Below are positions 44,661 through 53,199 of a stretch of 64,000 nucleotides of DNA, piece after piece; position 1 is the first letter of the stretch, and every line of letters starts with the position of its first letter. The notes under the pieces were generated by a model. It had not been told where the DNA came from. It ran no database searches and worked only from the letters and a program-made list of their open reading frames with translations. A program made the position numbers and the translations under genes. Origin of the DNA: Candidatus Schekmanbacteria bacterium. GTDB taxonomy: Bacteria > CSSED10-310 > JACPHN01. Location: the NCBI GenBank assembly GCA_016188575.1, contig JACPHN010000097.1, forward strand, positions 1 through 64,000, given 5' to 3'.

Positions 44661-45464
44661 CTAAACCGCCTCACGGCGGTGCATTTGCTCGATGATGAGG
44701 TTCCTGACGCGCTCGGGCGCGGGAATCTTGTACAGGACGTACATGCTGAGCTCGCGGGGGACGTTGACGGTCTTGCCTCCGGCGGCGAAGAGGCCGGCGC
44801 CGGCCAGACGGGAACCGCCGCGAACGTCGACGCCCGCCACCGCCAAATCCTGGCCCATACCGATGCCGGTGGCGGTAACCGGAATGACCGTGCCGAAACC
44901 GACGAGCCGACCGAACAGGCTCCGCGATAGCAGGAGGTCGTCGATCTTCGAGAAAAACGTGTTGCGCTCGCTGAGGCGGAGCCGGCCGAAGCGTGCGATG
45001 ATGCGATGGCTCGTGACGTAGTACCGGTGGCCGCGGCGAAAGATCTCACAGCCCACGACACCGAGCAGGCCTACCGCGATCAGCATGAGGTTTTCGAGGT
45101 GCGGGTAGTGGGGAAGCGCGAGCTGAGGCTCGACGTAGCACCGAAGCAGGAGGTGTCCCGCCGTCAGCGCCAGCAAGGTGAGCACGTAGCCGAAGCGCAC
45201 CTGACGGAGCGCCATGACCACCATCGGGACGAGCACCGCGGTGAACCAGACGACCGAGTAGAAATGGCTGCTCAGGAGCTCGCCAAGCGGCAACCGGGTG
45301 GGAACCAGGAGCAGGTCGTCGCGCCAGATGATGAACGACGCTCCGAGCGCCGCGGTTCCGAGCCAGAAGAGCATCAAGCCGACCATCGCGAAGACGTGCG
45401 GGCGCGTCGCGCACAGCAGGTGCTCGCCGGTCGCGAGCGCGAACGGCAGGCGCTCACTCGACAC
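44661..45464 (-). CDS. bPH2 (bacterial PH-like) membrane protein
   Basis: 267 residues. Three or four membrane spans lie in the first ~150 residues (VFAMVGLMLFWLGTAAL, FTAVLVPMVVMAL, VLTLLALTAGHLLL, LMLIAVGLLGVVG). They are followed by the bacterial PH domain (YYVTSHRIIARFGRLRLSER, then ...IDDLLLSRSLFGRLVGFG). The bPH2 function is unknown, often linked to membrane or stress regulation. The gene starts within the end of the sulfotransferase gene (11-bp overlap) and ends 10 bp before the GDPD start. Confidence 0.82.
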   Translation of the reverse strand: MSSERLPFALATGEHLLCATRPHVFAMVGLMLFWLGTAALGASFIIWRDDLLLVPTRLPLGELLSSHFYSVVWFTAVLVPMVVMALRQVRFGYVLTLLALTAGHLLLRCYVEPQLALPHYPHLENLMLIAVGLLGVVGCEIFRRGHRYYVTSHRIIARFGRLRLSERNTFFSKIDDLLLSRSLFGRLVGFGTVIPVTATGIGMGQDLAVAGVDVRGGSRLAGAGLFAAGGKTVNVPRELSMYVLYKIPAPERVRNLIIEQMHRREAV

Positions 45465-46095
45465 CGCGCGGCTCCGCGAGCGTGCTCACGGCCGACCGAT
45501 TCCGGTACAGCCGCCGGTCGACGACCGCGGCCATCGCCGGGACGTCCAGTTTCAGGTCCACAAAGGCGGCAATACGTTCCGCGCAGCCTGGCGCGTCCGC
45601 GAGCACGGTGGAATATGGCAGCACCACGTGCTCGAAGCAGCGGCGGAATCGAAGTTGAAAGAGCACCTTGTCGAGATGCTGAGCATAGAGCGTTCGCAGG
45701 CGCTCGTCGGAAACTTCCGTCGCCTCCCCTCGGCGCGCCAACATCTTTGCCTGCGATGCCAGCACTTCGTCCAGGTCGCGATCCATGAAGATGACTTTGT
45801 AGCTGTACGCCGGCGGGAGGAACTGTAGCAGCGATGACACGATCTTGATGGCCTTGCCGCGGGTGTCCGCAAGCCAATTCGTCGCGGCGCCGCTCGCGAG
45901 CTCCTTGACCCTTTCGTCTTCGAAGTACCCGCCCGGGTTGTCCTCGTCCGCTCCTCGCACCCCGTCGGTAACTGTGCTCATGCCGCCGGCTGCCAGCATC
46001 TTCATCGCCAGCGAGGTGCCCGAGCGCGGGAGACCCGACACGACCACGATGGGCTTTCCATATCGCAGGCGTCTGGCGGCTTGAAGCAAGGGCAT
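45454..46095 (-). CDS. Sulfotransferase-family protein
   Basis: 213 residues from ATG 46095. The 5'-phosphosulfate loop is VVSGLPRSGTSLAMKML (~15-31), the sulfotransferase PAPS-binding motif. DRDLDEVLASQAKML (~104-118) matches the second binding segment (RxxxxVxxS-like). It would transfer sulfate from PAPS, but the acceptor is unknown. It is the first gene of a minus-strand operon (PH protein, GDPD), and all three genes overlap or nearly touch. The ribosome-binding site is weak (GAAGA). Confidence 0.8.
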   Translation of the reverse strand: MPLLQAARRLRYGKPIVVVSGLPRSGTSLAMKMLAAGGMSTVTDGVRGADEDNPGGYFEDERVKELASGAATNWLADTRGKAIKIVSSLLQFLPPAYSYKVIFMDRDLDEVLASQAKMLARRGEATEVSDERLRTLYAQHLDKVLFQLRFRRCFEHVVLPYSTVLADAPGCAERIAAFVDLKLDVPAMAAVVDRRLYRNRSAVSTLAEPRGVE

Positions 46096-46130
46096 GGAGC
46101 AATCTTCGCGGGGCACCGGCGGGCGGCGCG

Positions 46131-46160
46131 TTGATTCGGTTACGGAGCCGCTCGTATAAT
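46131..46160 (+). promoter_or_regulatory. Sigma-70 promoter for the RHH-like gene and GT2
   Basis: TTGATT (46131-46136), an 18-bp spacer and a perfect TATAAT (46155-46160). The leader of about 38 nt contains AAGGAG. It lies in the divergent gap with the sulfotransferase gene. Confidence 0.65.
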
Positions 46161-46205
46161 ACAACGGCGCGCCCGCAAAGTCACTTCGGAAGGAGCACTC
46201 AGCAG

Positions 46206-46400
46206 ATGTTCGGTCATACCAAAGTGCGGCTCGAAACCGCCCTGATCGAAAAGGTCCGGCGCTACTCCGAGATCGCCGGGTATTCGTCTCCCGAGGAATT
46301 CATCACGCACGCGTTGGAAAAGGAGCTCGCCAAGCTCGAAGGTGCGGAGACGGAGGAGGAAATCCGCAAACGCCTTCAGGGGCTCGGATACATTTCGTGA
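46206..46400 (+). CDS. Small ribbon-helix-helix-like protein
   Basis: 64 residues from ATG 46206 (AAGGAG upstream, after a promoter at 46131). The N-terminal beta segment (TKVRLETALIEKVRRY) is followed by two helices (SSPEEFITHALEKELAKLE), the layout of RHH DNA-binding proteins. The tail (EIRKRLQGLGYIS) is basic/aliphatic. It could be a local regulator or a partner of the glycosyltransferase. Its TGA overlaps the GT2 GTG (GTGA), so translation is coupled. Confidence 0.6.
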   Translation: MFGHTKVRLETALIEKVRRYSEIAGYSSPEEFITHALEKELAKLEGAETEEEIRKRLQGLGYIS

Positions 46401-47209
46401 GCCAATTCCTTCCAGCGCCTGACGGGGCCGAAGCTGCCGCTGCCGCCGCGACCGTGCCGCGACTTTCCATCATCATCCCGGTGTATCAGGAGGCGGGACA
46501 CCTCCGCCGCTTCCTTGACCAGCTTCTCGCCGTGAGCTTTCCCTGGGCGGTGGAGCTAGTCGCCGTAGACGACTGCAGCAGCGACGGATCGTGGGAAATC
46601 CTCGGCGAATACGCCGCGCGGCCGGGATTCGTCGCGGTCCGCCAGGAGCAGAACCGGGGAAAGGGCGCCGCGCTACACCGCGGCTTCGCGCTCGCGCGCG
46701 GCGAGCTCATCGTCGTGCAGGACGCGGACTTCGAGTACGACCCGGGCGATCTCGTGCGCCTGGTCATGCCCGTGCTGGACGACAAGGCCGACATCGTTTA
46801 CGGTAGCCGCTTTTCGCGCTCGAGCCCGCAAGTCCATCGCACCTTTCACTACCTGGGAAACCGCCTTCTGACCCTGTTCTCCAACCTCCTGAGCGGCCTG
46901 TACCTCTCGGACATGGAAACGTGCTACAAGGTCTTTCGCTCCGAGATCCTGAAGGGCCTGCGCCTGGACAGCCGGCGCTTTGGGTTTGAGCCGGAGGTGA
47001 CGGCGAAGATCGCCAAGCTCAAGGTGCGCGTCCACGAATACCCGATCTCGTACTTTCCGCGCACCTATGCGGAAGGGAAAAAGATCAACTGGCGAGACGG
47101 TGTCGCGGCCTTGTGGTTCATCGCGAAGTACAACTTGCAGCCGCTGTCGCGCGCGGTGCGGGAGACACTGCCGCGCAAATACGTTCCCGCCCGCCGGCAG
47201 TGGCTGTGA
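46397..47209 (+). CDS. Family 2 glycosyltransferase, dolichyl/undecaprenyl-phosphate type
   Basis: 270 residues from GTG 46397. The GT-A fold motifs are visible: LSIIIPVYQEAGHLRRFL, VAVDDCSSDGS (nucleotide-sugar Asp), NRGKGAALHRGFALARGE, and VVQDADFEYDPGDL (the DxD-like metal site). There are no membrane spans, so it acts at the inner face and may be a polyprenyl-phosphate-hexose synthase such as DPM1/GtrB. The sugar is unknown. It is coupled to the RHH-like gene, and the promoter is at 46131. Confidence 0.9.
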   Translation: MSQFLPAPDGAEAAAAAATVPRLSIIIPVYQEAGHLRRFLDQLLAVSFPWAVELVAVDDCSSDGSWEILGEYAARPGFVAVRQEQNRGKGAALHRGFALARGELIVVQDADFEYDPGDLVRLVMPVLDDKADIVYGSRFSRSSPQVHRTFHYLGNRLLTLFSNLLSGLYLSDMETCYKVFRSEILKGLRLDSRRFGFEPEVTAKIAKLKVRVHEYPISYFPRTYAEGKKINWRDGVAALWFIAKYNLQPLSRAVRETLPRKYVPARRQWL

Positions 47210-47277
47210 GTACCTGGTCATCTCCCCCTCGCTTGCGGGGGGGACAGAGGGGGGAACAGATACCATGAAAATGAAAA

Positions 47278-47303
47278 GCGCCCCTCCTTTGGGGGAGGGG
47301 CGC
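47278..47303 (-). terminator. Rho-independent terminator of the S8 protease gene
   Basis: GCGCCCCTCC (47278-47287) pairs over 10 bp with GGAGGGGCGC (47294-47303). On the minus strand it is followed by TTTTCATTTTC, a good T-tract. It lies 31 bp past the protease stop. Confidence 0.85.
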
Positions 47304-47334
47304 CGTGGCTAGGATCTACTCGGGGAGATCGTTA

Positions 47335-48939
47335 CTATTGGCAGGTGCCGACACCGCGGCGGACTCGGCAGGAGCCCGAGCAGCAGTCGCTGTCGCTGCT
47401 GCAGGACTCGCCGGCCGCCGAGCAGCTTCCGCCGCCGCCGCAAGGATTGGCGGTCAAGTAGTCGTAGGCTGCCTTGGCCTGAATGAGGCCGTATCCGTAG
47501 GAGGTGTCGCGTCCGGCAGCGCCGAGGTCCTGGGCGGAAGCACCGAGCGCCGTGCGGATGTCGGCGTTGGTGCAGCTCGGGAAGTGGCTCCACACCAGGG
47601 CAGCGACGCCGCTGACGTGCGGGGTGGCCATCGACGTGCCGTCCCAGCTCGCGTAGTTGTCGGCGGCGACGGCCAGAGTGGCGCTGGCGCCGGCGAGCGT
47701 CAGCAGCTCGGCGCCGTCGACATCGGAGACACCGGCCGAAGGAATCGTGGTCGCGGTCTCGCCCAGGGTTCCGTAGAGCATGCCGGCTTCGTTGTTGTAG
47801 ACAACCGCAGCGGCGCCGCCACCGGCCTGGCAGTTGAGGACCTTGTCGGCGAAGGAGATGGTGCCGCGCTGAATCAGGCAGACCTGGCCACCGCCACCCG
47901 GGCAGGCGGAATCGCCGATGCCGCAGTCGACGAGCGGGCCGGTCGCGGTGCCGAGCGGGGAGCCGTCCATTGCGGAGGACTCGAAGGAGCCGGCGCCGAC
48001 GGTGAGCGTGGTCAGGCTACCGGTGCCCATCGGAACCGTGGACTTGATGGCGACGCCGGGCGCGGCAACTTCGACCTGCGAGTTTTTCTGGGAGAAGTCG
48101 GCGACGGCCTTGTTCGCATCGATGGCGGCCACAGACACGACCGAGGCGTAGGAAGCGGGGTAGGACATTCGCGTGTTCCCATCGTTGCCGGCAGCGGCGA
48201 TCGACAGGACGCCGGCGGCGTAGGCGCTCTTGAAGGCGTTTTCTTCGAACCTGCTCTTCGTTGAACCGCCGAGGCTCATGCTGATGACGTCGGCGCCGTT
48301 GTTGCGGCAGGTTTCCACGGCGGTGATCAGGGACGAGGAGTAGGCCCAGGTGCCGTCATCGCCGAAGACGCGGACGATGTGCAGCTTGACGGTTCCGTTG
48401 GGGAGCACGCCGACCACGCCCGTGCCGTTGGCGAGCGCGGAAATCGTGCCAGCGACGTGGGTGCCGTGGCCCGAGCCGTCCTGATTCCATGGTCCGGAGC
48501 CGGAGTCGTTGGTGCCCGTGACGTTGCTCGCCGTCGAGAGGTCCTCGTGGCCGTAGTTATATCCCGAGTCGATGATGCAGACCTTGATGCCGGCGGCCGC
48601 GGCGTCGCTGAGCTGGTCGGCCTGGACCATGCTGATTCCGAAGGGCACGACCTCGGCGGCGCCGGCGAACATGTAGCGCCGGGCATCGACTTCGATCGTG
48701 AGGTTGGCGTCCTTGCGCAGCTCGGCGACGGCGGCGTCGGAGAGGTTCGCCACCACAGCGCTGTGGCGGGACAGCTCCAGGGCAATCGACTTACCCCGCG
48801 CCATGACCACCTCACGGGCGTGCGCGGTGCCGCGCTTGGAACCGATGATGTAGCGCTCGTCGGCGGACGCCGAAAGCGCGGAGGCGGCGAGCACGGTGAG
48901 CACGACAGCGGAAACCAGGGCGTTGCGGTGCAATCTCAC
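47335..48939 (-). CDS. Secreted subtilase (S8) with PA insert and C-terminal knottin-like domain
   Basis: 534 residues from GTG 48939 (AAGGAG 8 bp upstream). A signal peptide (~8-26) and propeptide (~30-95) precede the subtilase domain: Asp124 (IIDSGYNYGHED), His158 (GSGHGTHVAG) and Ser436 (DGTSMATPHVSG). A protease-associated insert lies at ~310-415 (VCLIQRGTISFADKVLN, AAAVVYNNE). A Gly-rich linker leads to a short cysteine domain: Cys506, 513, 519, 520, 524, 533. This spacing (C-x6-C-x5-CC-x3-C-x8-C) is that of inhibitor-cystine-knot peptides. It should be secreted and disulfide-stabilised. It is transcribed alone and ends at a good terminator. Confidence 0.9.
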   Translation of the reverse strand: MRLHRNALVSAVVLTVLAASALSASADERYIIGSKRGTAHAREVVMARGKSIALELSRHSAVVANLSDAAVAELRKDANLTIEVDARRYMFAGAAEVVPFGISMVQADQLSDAAAAGIKVCIIDSGYNYGHEDLSTASNVTGTNDSGSGPWNQDGSGHGTHVAGTISALANGTGVVGVLPNGTVKLHIVRVFGDDGTWAYSSSLITAVETCRNNGADVISMSLGGSTKSRFEENAFKSAYAAGVLSIAAAGNDGNTRMSYPASYASVVSVAAIDANKAVADFSQKNSQVEVAAPGVAIKSTVPMGTGSLTTLTVGAGSFESSAMDGSPLGTATGPLVDCGIGDSACPGGGGQVCLIQRGTISFADKVLNCQAGGGAAAVVYNNEAGMLYGTLGETATTIPSAGVSDVDGAELLTLAGASATLAVAADNYASWDGTSMATPHVSGVAALVWSHFPSCTNADIRTALGASAQDLGAAGRDTSYGYGLIQAKAAYDYLTANPCGGGGSCSAAGESCSSDSDCCSGSCRVRRGVGTCQ

Positions 48940-49148
48940 GGTCTATCTCCTTGCGAGGCTGGTAGCACGAAATGTGACCAGGGATGATCTCGTCCCAGAT
49001 GCGAAACATAGGAGCAAACCACGTGCCAAGTGCGGCCTGGCGGAATCGATGATCTATTCATGCGATTTGCGGCCTGTCGGGAGGGAAGGACGGCGCCGGC
49101 GTCCCGTGACATAAGCGGCACACCGTAGCGCCCCCTCCACAACAAAAC

Positions 49149-49174
49149 AGCGGCGGGGTGTGTCCCCCGCCGCT
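49149..49174 (-). terminator. Rho-independent terminator of the pilin cluster
   Basis: AGCGGCGGGG (49149-49158) pairs over 10 bp with CCCCGCCGCT (49165-49174). On the minus strand the stem is followed by GTTTTGTTG. It lies about 50 bp past the pilX stop at 49225. Confidence 0.75.
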
Positions 49175-49224
49175 GCGGTCTTTCGCCGGATCACGCGCAC
49201 CCGGCGGCGATGGAAAGTCGTGAC

Positions 49225-51084
49225 TTAAATCTCGCGCCAGTCGGCGATCCGGAAGTAATTCCCGGGGAAATACTGCTTGTCGGCGGCATAGACCTCGTCG
49301 AAAAGCACGTTCAGGTTGGAATTGACCTCCACGTCGTTCCCCATGATCCGACCGAAGATGTCTTCGTTCGAGGCGAGCTCGGCATTCGACTCGGGGCTGT
49401 AGAGATCGAGGTAATAGGCGTTATTGGAATGGATGTATACCGGCGGATTGCCACTGCAGGCCGGATTCGAGTTTTGATTGCCGATGACGAAAATGCTGAA
49501 CGATTTGCTCAGCCACTCGTCCCCGGTGGTAGGTGTACTGCTCCCGTCCCAGAACCCGGAGCCACCGGATTCATAATAGTTGAACTGCGTATTCGATCCC
49601 GTCTGGAAACAACCATCTATGTAGATCTTCACGGGATCGCTCGTGCTGGCAGTGATGTTGATCACGGCCGAGTTGTCCGTGGCGAAATCGGTGAAGTAAT
49701 AGGATCCGGGCTGAATGTTGATAATCTTGTTGAAGGCGTTTCCCGATACATTGATCGTCGGATTCACACCACCACTCGGCGGGTTTCCCACGTCCCCGGC
49801 AGCTCCGGCCGGGCAGGCGGCCAGACCCGGCGGCACGGCCCACGTGTAGGCGTTGATATCGCAAATGAGGTCGTTGTCGTTGACCAACGGATCGTCGATG
49901 CCGGTTGGCGGGTCCTTGATCTGCCAGCTTTCGCAGGCGCACGGCTTGTGCATATCCGTGCTGTTCGGCGTCGCCCCGCCCTGGAAGATCCCGGTGTCCG
50001 AGTAGTTCTGAATGCCCTCTCTGGATTCCGCCGGTCCCAGGACCTGGGTGCTCGTGCCCCCACCACTGAAGCAAAGACCTTGCGGGTCGTCGCAAATCCC
50101 GCTGCCGCTCGCCCCGTACGCGTCGACCGCTCCGTTGATCACGCTCGAGCTGGACAGCTCCATGTCGCCATTGGAGCCGAGATTGCCATCGCCGCCCGCC
50201 GGGTAGCTCGACACGGCGATGGTGGGCCCCATCTCGAGCTTGTTGCACGAACAAATCGCGTGGCTCCCATACAGGTCGAACGCGTTGTAGACTCGTGCCA
50301 CGATGGTTCTGCGGACGGGCGAGCCGCCATGCTCGGGGGGAACCTTGCCGGTGGAGGTAATCTGATACACCGGCGAGGCGTGCGACACGTCCGTGATGGT
50401 GTTCACGGCGTAATTGTTTACGTCGCGGTCGGTACCGGCGTAGTCAGGGTGCAAGCCGAGCCGGCCGAATTCGGCGAGGAGAACCCAGTCATCGGTTCCA
50501 CCGGCGGAGATGATCTGATTCACAAACTGGTTATCCAGAATGCCGTCGTCGTCTTCGTCCAGATACGGAAACAGATCCTCGAATAGTGTGGAGCCCGCCG
50601 CCCCGTTCTCTCTGGGTCGCACGTAGCTCACGGTCACCTCATAATCCATTGAGCTGCCCCCACCGAACGAGGTGAAGCAGGTATCCGGTGCGCCGCAGCT
50701 CGTCTGGTTGATGCGCCACACCTTGCTCGCATCGGCCACGTCTGTATAGTCGGGGCCATTGTCCGTCCAGAACGTGTCGTAAATGGCGTCGGGATCGCTC
50801 GAACCGTTGACGCGCCCGAGGTAGAGGCGGTGCAGCGCCTCGTGCACGCCCGCTTCCGCGGATTGGAGAGCGAGCTGCCAGCGCATCTCGTTCGCCTGTA
50901 GGTTGCTTTCCGTGAAGGATACCGTGCTGAGCATGATACCCAGGCCGGTAAACGCGACCAGCAGCAGCATGACCAGAAGCAAGGCGAAAGCCCGCTCGTC
51001 ACGGCTTCGGAGTCGTTTGATGAGAGCACACGGCGCTGGCGGCGAATCCGGTCCGCCGCCACGAAGGTTGCGTTGGCGTGGCAT
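49225..51084 (-). CDS. PilX-like minor pilin, very large
   Basis: 619 residues from ATG 51084 (GAGGAG upstream). The N-terminal region carries a single span (AFALLLVMLLLVAFTGLGIML) followed by SFTESNLQANEMRWQLALQSAEAGVHEAL, the PilX_N pattern with no strict prepilin peptidase motif. The rest (~110-619) is an extended beta-rich, Gly/Asn/Ser-rich region with Cys residues (GSHAICSCNKLEMG, CACESW). PilX proteins are usually ~150-200 residues, so this one has a long C-terminal extension, probably a tip or adhesive part. It is the last gene of the fimT-pilV-pilW-pilX cluster and ends at a terminator. Confidence 0.75.
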   Translation of the reverse strand: MPRQRNLRGGGPDSPPAPCALIKRLRSRDERAFALLLVMLLLVAFTGLGIMLSTVSFTESNLQANEMRWQLALQSAEAGVHEALHRLYLGRVNGSSDPDAIYDTFWTDNGPDYTDVADASKVWRINQTSCGAPDTCFTSFGGGSSMDYEVTVSYVRPRENGAAGSTLFEDLFPYLDEDDDGILDNQFVNQIISAGGTDDWVLLAEFGRLGLHPDYAGTDRDVNNYAVNTITDVSHASPVYQITSTGKVPPEHGGSPVRRTIVARVYNAFDLYGSHAICSCNKLEMGPTIAVSSYPAGGDGNLGSNGDMELSSSSVINGAVDAYGASGSGICDDPQGLCFSGGGTSTQVLGPAESREGIQNYSDTGIFQGGATPNSTDMHKPCACESWQIKDPPTGIDDPLVNDNDLICDINAYTWAVPPGLAACPAGAAGDVGNPPSGGVNPTINVSGNAFNKIINIQPGSYYFTDFATDNSAVINITASTSDPVKIYIDGCFQTGSNTQFNYYESGGSGFWDGSSTPTTGDEWLSKSFSIFVIGNQNSNPACSGNPPVYIHSNNAYYLDLYSPESNAELASNEDIFGRIMGNDVEVNSNLNVLFDEVYAADKQYFPGNYFRIADWREI

Positions 51085-51116
51085 TCGCGGTTCTCCTCTT
51101 GATCGTAGGCACAAGC

Positions 51117-52595
51117 TCATATATTTGATCGCGGCGGCGTCGGTGTCGGCTGGACCCGGAGCTCGGGAGCCGGCGGCGGCACCGCGGTCTCCGTTGTCGT
51201 CGGTTCCGCGGTGGGGACGTAGACGCCGAGCAGGCGGATTTTCACTTCGGAGACGAGCTGCGCGTGGAGGTAGCGGTAGTCGATCGAGCTGCTCGCGCGC
51301 AGCGGGTTATTGTAGTCGACCGCTTCCACGGGAGATTCTGCGGTCACGGTGACGGTGACTCGCGAGACCGCGCCGGCGAGCCACATAGGGTTGAAGCCCG
51401 CATCGGCGAACAGATCGCCGAGCCGGCAATCGGCGTTGCGCTGGCCAACCGGAATGCCGATGCTGCCGCGTGTATCGGCCACCAGGAGCGCGGCGATCTC
51501 GTCCTGATTCAGCACCCCGTCGTTGGCGTTGGCCAACGTGCCGGCGCCGTCGTCGCCGAACAACAGCTCGTCGGCGATATCGCCGTCGCCCGAGTAGTCG
51601 GGCTCGGTTCCGGCCGTACAACTGCTCGACCCGCCGGCGATATCCGCCATCTCCTTGGCGGCCGCCTCGGCAATTCCGGCCTCTATGAGCCGGTAGTACA
51701 GCGCTTCCTCCGAGATCCAGTACTGGAACAGCGGCTGCGGCAGCTCGCCGTTGGGGTAGGTATCCGCGGCCGCAGTGTACGCGCGGATCTTGCCGAGCGG
51801 CCTGGTGTAAGCGGCGTTTTGCCGGTTGTCGCAGGCGGCCGAGTCGAGATCATTTACCACGGGGCAGCCGCTCCGAGTGAGGATCAGCGTGTAGTCCGAC
51901 GGATTGATCGAAAACGCCGCTTCGGCGTTTCCGTCGTTGCTGGCATCGTCGCTATCGATGATGAACTTGCCCGTATTCTCGCTCATCGCGACGGAGCTCG
52001 AGTCGATCGTGATCCGCAGCGTTTCTGCCAGCCCGCCGTACGCATACTGCGTCCTGAACCTCAGTGTGGGCTCGCCCGAGTCACAGTAGTAATTGAGCCA
52101 GGGTTTGGCACAATCCGCGGAGCAATCATCCGTCGATCCGCCATTGTCGATATCCTCCGCATACCCCGGGAAGCAGTAGCCGCCGTCCAGCGCGTATTCA
52201 CGCTCGCTCGCCGTCTCCAGGTCGTGGTCGATATCGGCGTTGAACGCGACTTCGTAGGGGGACGCGTAGATGATGGGCGTCTGCTCGTAGCGCTTGCCGG
52301 AGCCCGCTTCCCGCAGCAGCGACGTTATCTCGTCGAGAATGAATCGGGCCTCCTGTCCGACTTCCACGCGCGCGCGCTCGATCTCCGTGGTCTTCTTCAT
52401 GCCGGACGCAGCGATGGCCACGAAGGTCAGCACGATCGCGAGAATGAGGATGGAGATGAGCAACTCGAGAAGCGTGAACCCCGAGCTTGAGCGGTGGCCT
52501 GCCGCGCATGGGAATCCGCCGCCCAATAGCCCCCGGCTCGCCGCCGGCCCAAGCATCCGCAGCCCCTTTGTCCCGGGCGCTTCCGTGGTTCTCAT
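51117..52595 (-). CDS. PilW-like minor pilin
   Basis: 492 residues from ATG 52595. A long leader (39 residues) ends in G|FTLLELLISI with Glu at mature position 5, the type III prepilin site; a hydrophobic helix follows. The mature part is large and beta-rich, with Cys pairs (CFPGYAEDIDNGGSTDDC) and an Ala-Pro-rich tail. PilW-family proteins are usually ~250-350 residues. It should be part of a pseudopilus or pilus tip. It starts 19 bp after the pilV stop. The ribosome-binding site (GGGGAG) is about 17 bp away, and an in-frame ATG at residue 14 is a possible start. Confidence 0.75.
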   Translation of the reverse strand: MRTTEAPGTKGLRMLGPAASRGLLGGGFPCAAGHRSSSGFTLLELLISILILAIVLTFVAIAASGMKKTTEIERARVEVGQEARFILDEITSLLREAGSGKRYEQTPIIYASPYEVAFNADIDHDLETASEREYALDGGYCFPGYAEDIDNGGSTDDCSADCAKPWLNYYCDSGEPTLRFRTQYAYGGLAETLRITIDSSSVAMSENTGKFIIDSDDASNDGNAEAAFSINPSDYTLILTRSGCPVVNDLDSAACDNRQNAAYTRPLGKIRAYTAAADTYPNGELPQPLFQYWISEEALYYRLIEAGIAEAAAKEMADIAGGSSSCTAGTEPDYSGDGDIADELLFGDDGAGTLANANDGVLNQDEIAALLVADTRGSIGIPVGQRNADCRLGDLFADAGFNPMWLAGAVSRVTVTVTAESPVEAVDYNNPLRASSSIDYRYLHAQLVSEVKIRLLGVYVPTAEPTTTETAVPPPAPELRVQPTPTPPRSNI

Positions 52596-52614
52596 GGCTT
52601 ATTTTTCGCTCCCC

Positions 52615-53199
52615 TCATAGGTCTTCCGCGGACGGGATGTGCATGACAAAGGTGCGCAGCTCCATCACCGGGCGCACACCGGAGAAGTCGTACAGCTCGT
52701 CCGCAGGATTGTACAGCGCGCCGGTGTTGGTGCTTTCCACGGCCCCTGTGCGCTTCCACAGGACTTGCACGCGGATCTCCGCCATGGTGGCGGTCGGCAC
52801 ACCCGAGCGCACGTGGGTCACCATCTTGTAACCGGTGTAGGCGGGCGTCTCGCAACCCGAGGTCGAGTCACACAGCACGGTCAGCGAGAAGCCGCCCGTG
52901 GCGAGCTCTCGCGCCTCCTGGATCGTGTAGGTGGGCATCGCCACCAGGTTGTCATAAGACAGACTCCGCAGCTCCTCCATTCGCCCCGTGGCCAGCGCCA
53001 GCGCGTTGGCGCGGGTGCGCGAGTCACTCACCTGCACGGAGGAGTGCAGAAACATCTGCGACACTCCGGCCGTGATCACCACGAGCAGCGTGATGGCGAT
53101 GAGCAGCTCGATCAACGTCATGCCTCGCTCGCCCTGCCATCGCGATTTGCTCGGCAACGGTCCGCCCCCGCAAGCTCTCTTTCGCATCGTCATTTCCAC
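52615..53199 (-). CDS. PilV-like minor pilin
   Basis: 194 residues from GTG 53199; internal ATGs at 53193 and 53187 are possible, the last having GGTGGA at a good distance. The leader ends G|MTLIELLIAI with Glu at +5 (prepilin peptidase site). The mature protein is short and mixed alpha/beta (TRANALALATGRMEELRSL). It overlaps the end of the fimT-like gene and precedes pilW, matching the fimT-pilV-pilW-pilX order of type IV minor pilin clusters. Confidence 0.78.
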   Translation of the reverse strand: MEMTMRKRACGGGPLPSKSRWQGERGMTLIELLIAITLLVVITAGVSQMFLHSSVQVSDSRTRANALALATGRMEELRSLSYDNLVAMPTYTIQEARELATGGFSLTVLCDSTSGCETPAYTGYKMVTHVRSGVPTATMAEIRVQVLWKRTGAVESTNTGALYNPADELYDFSGVRPVMELRTFVMHIPSAEDL

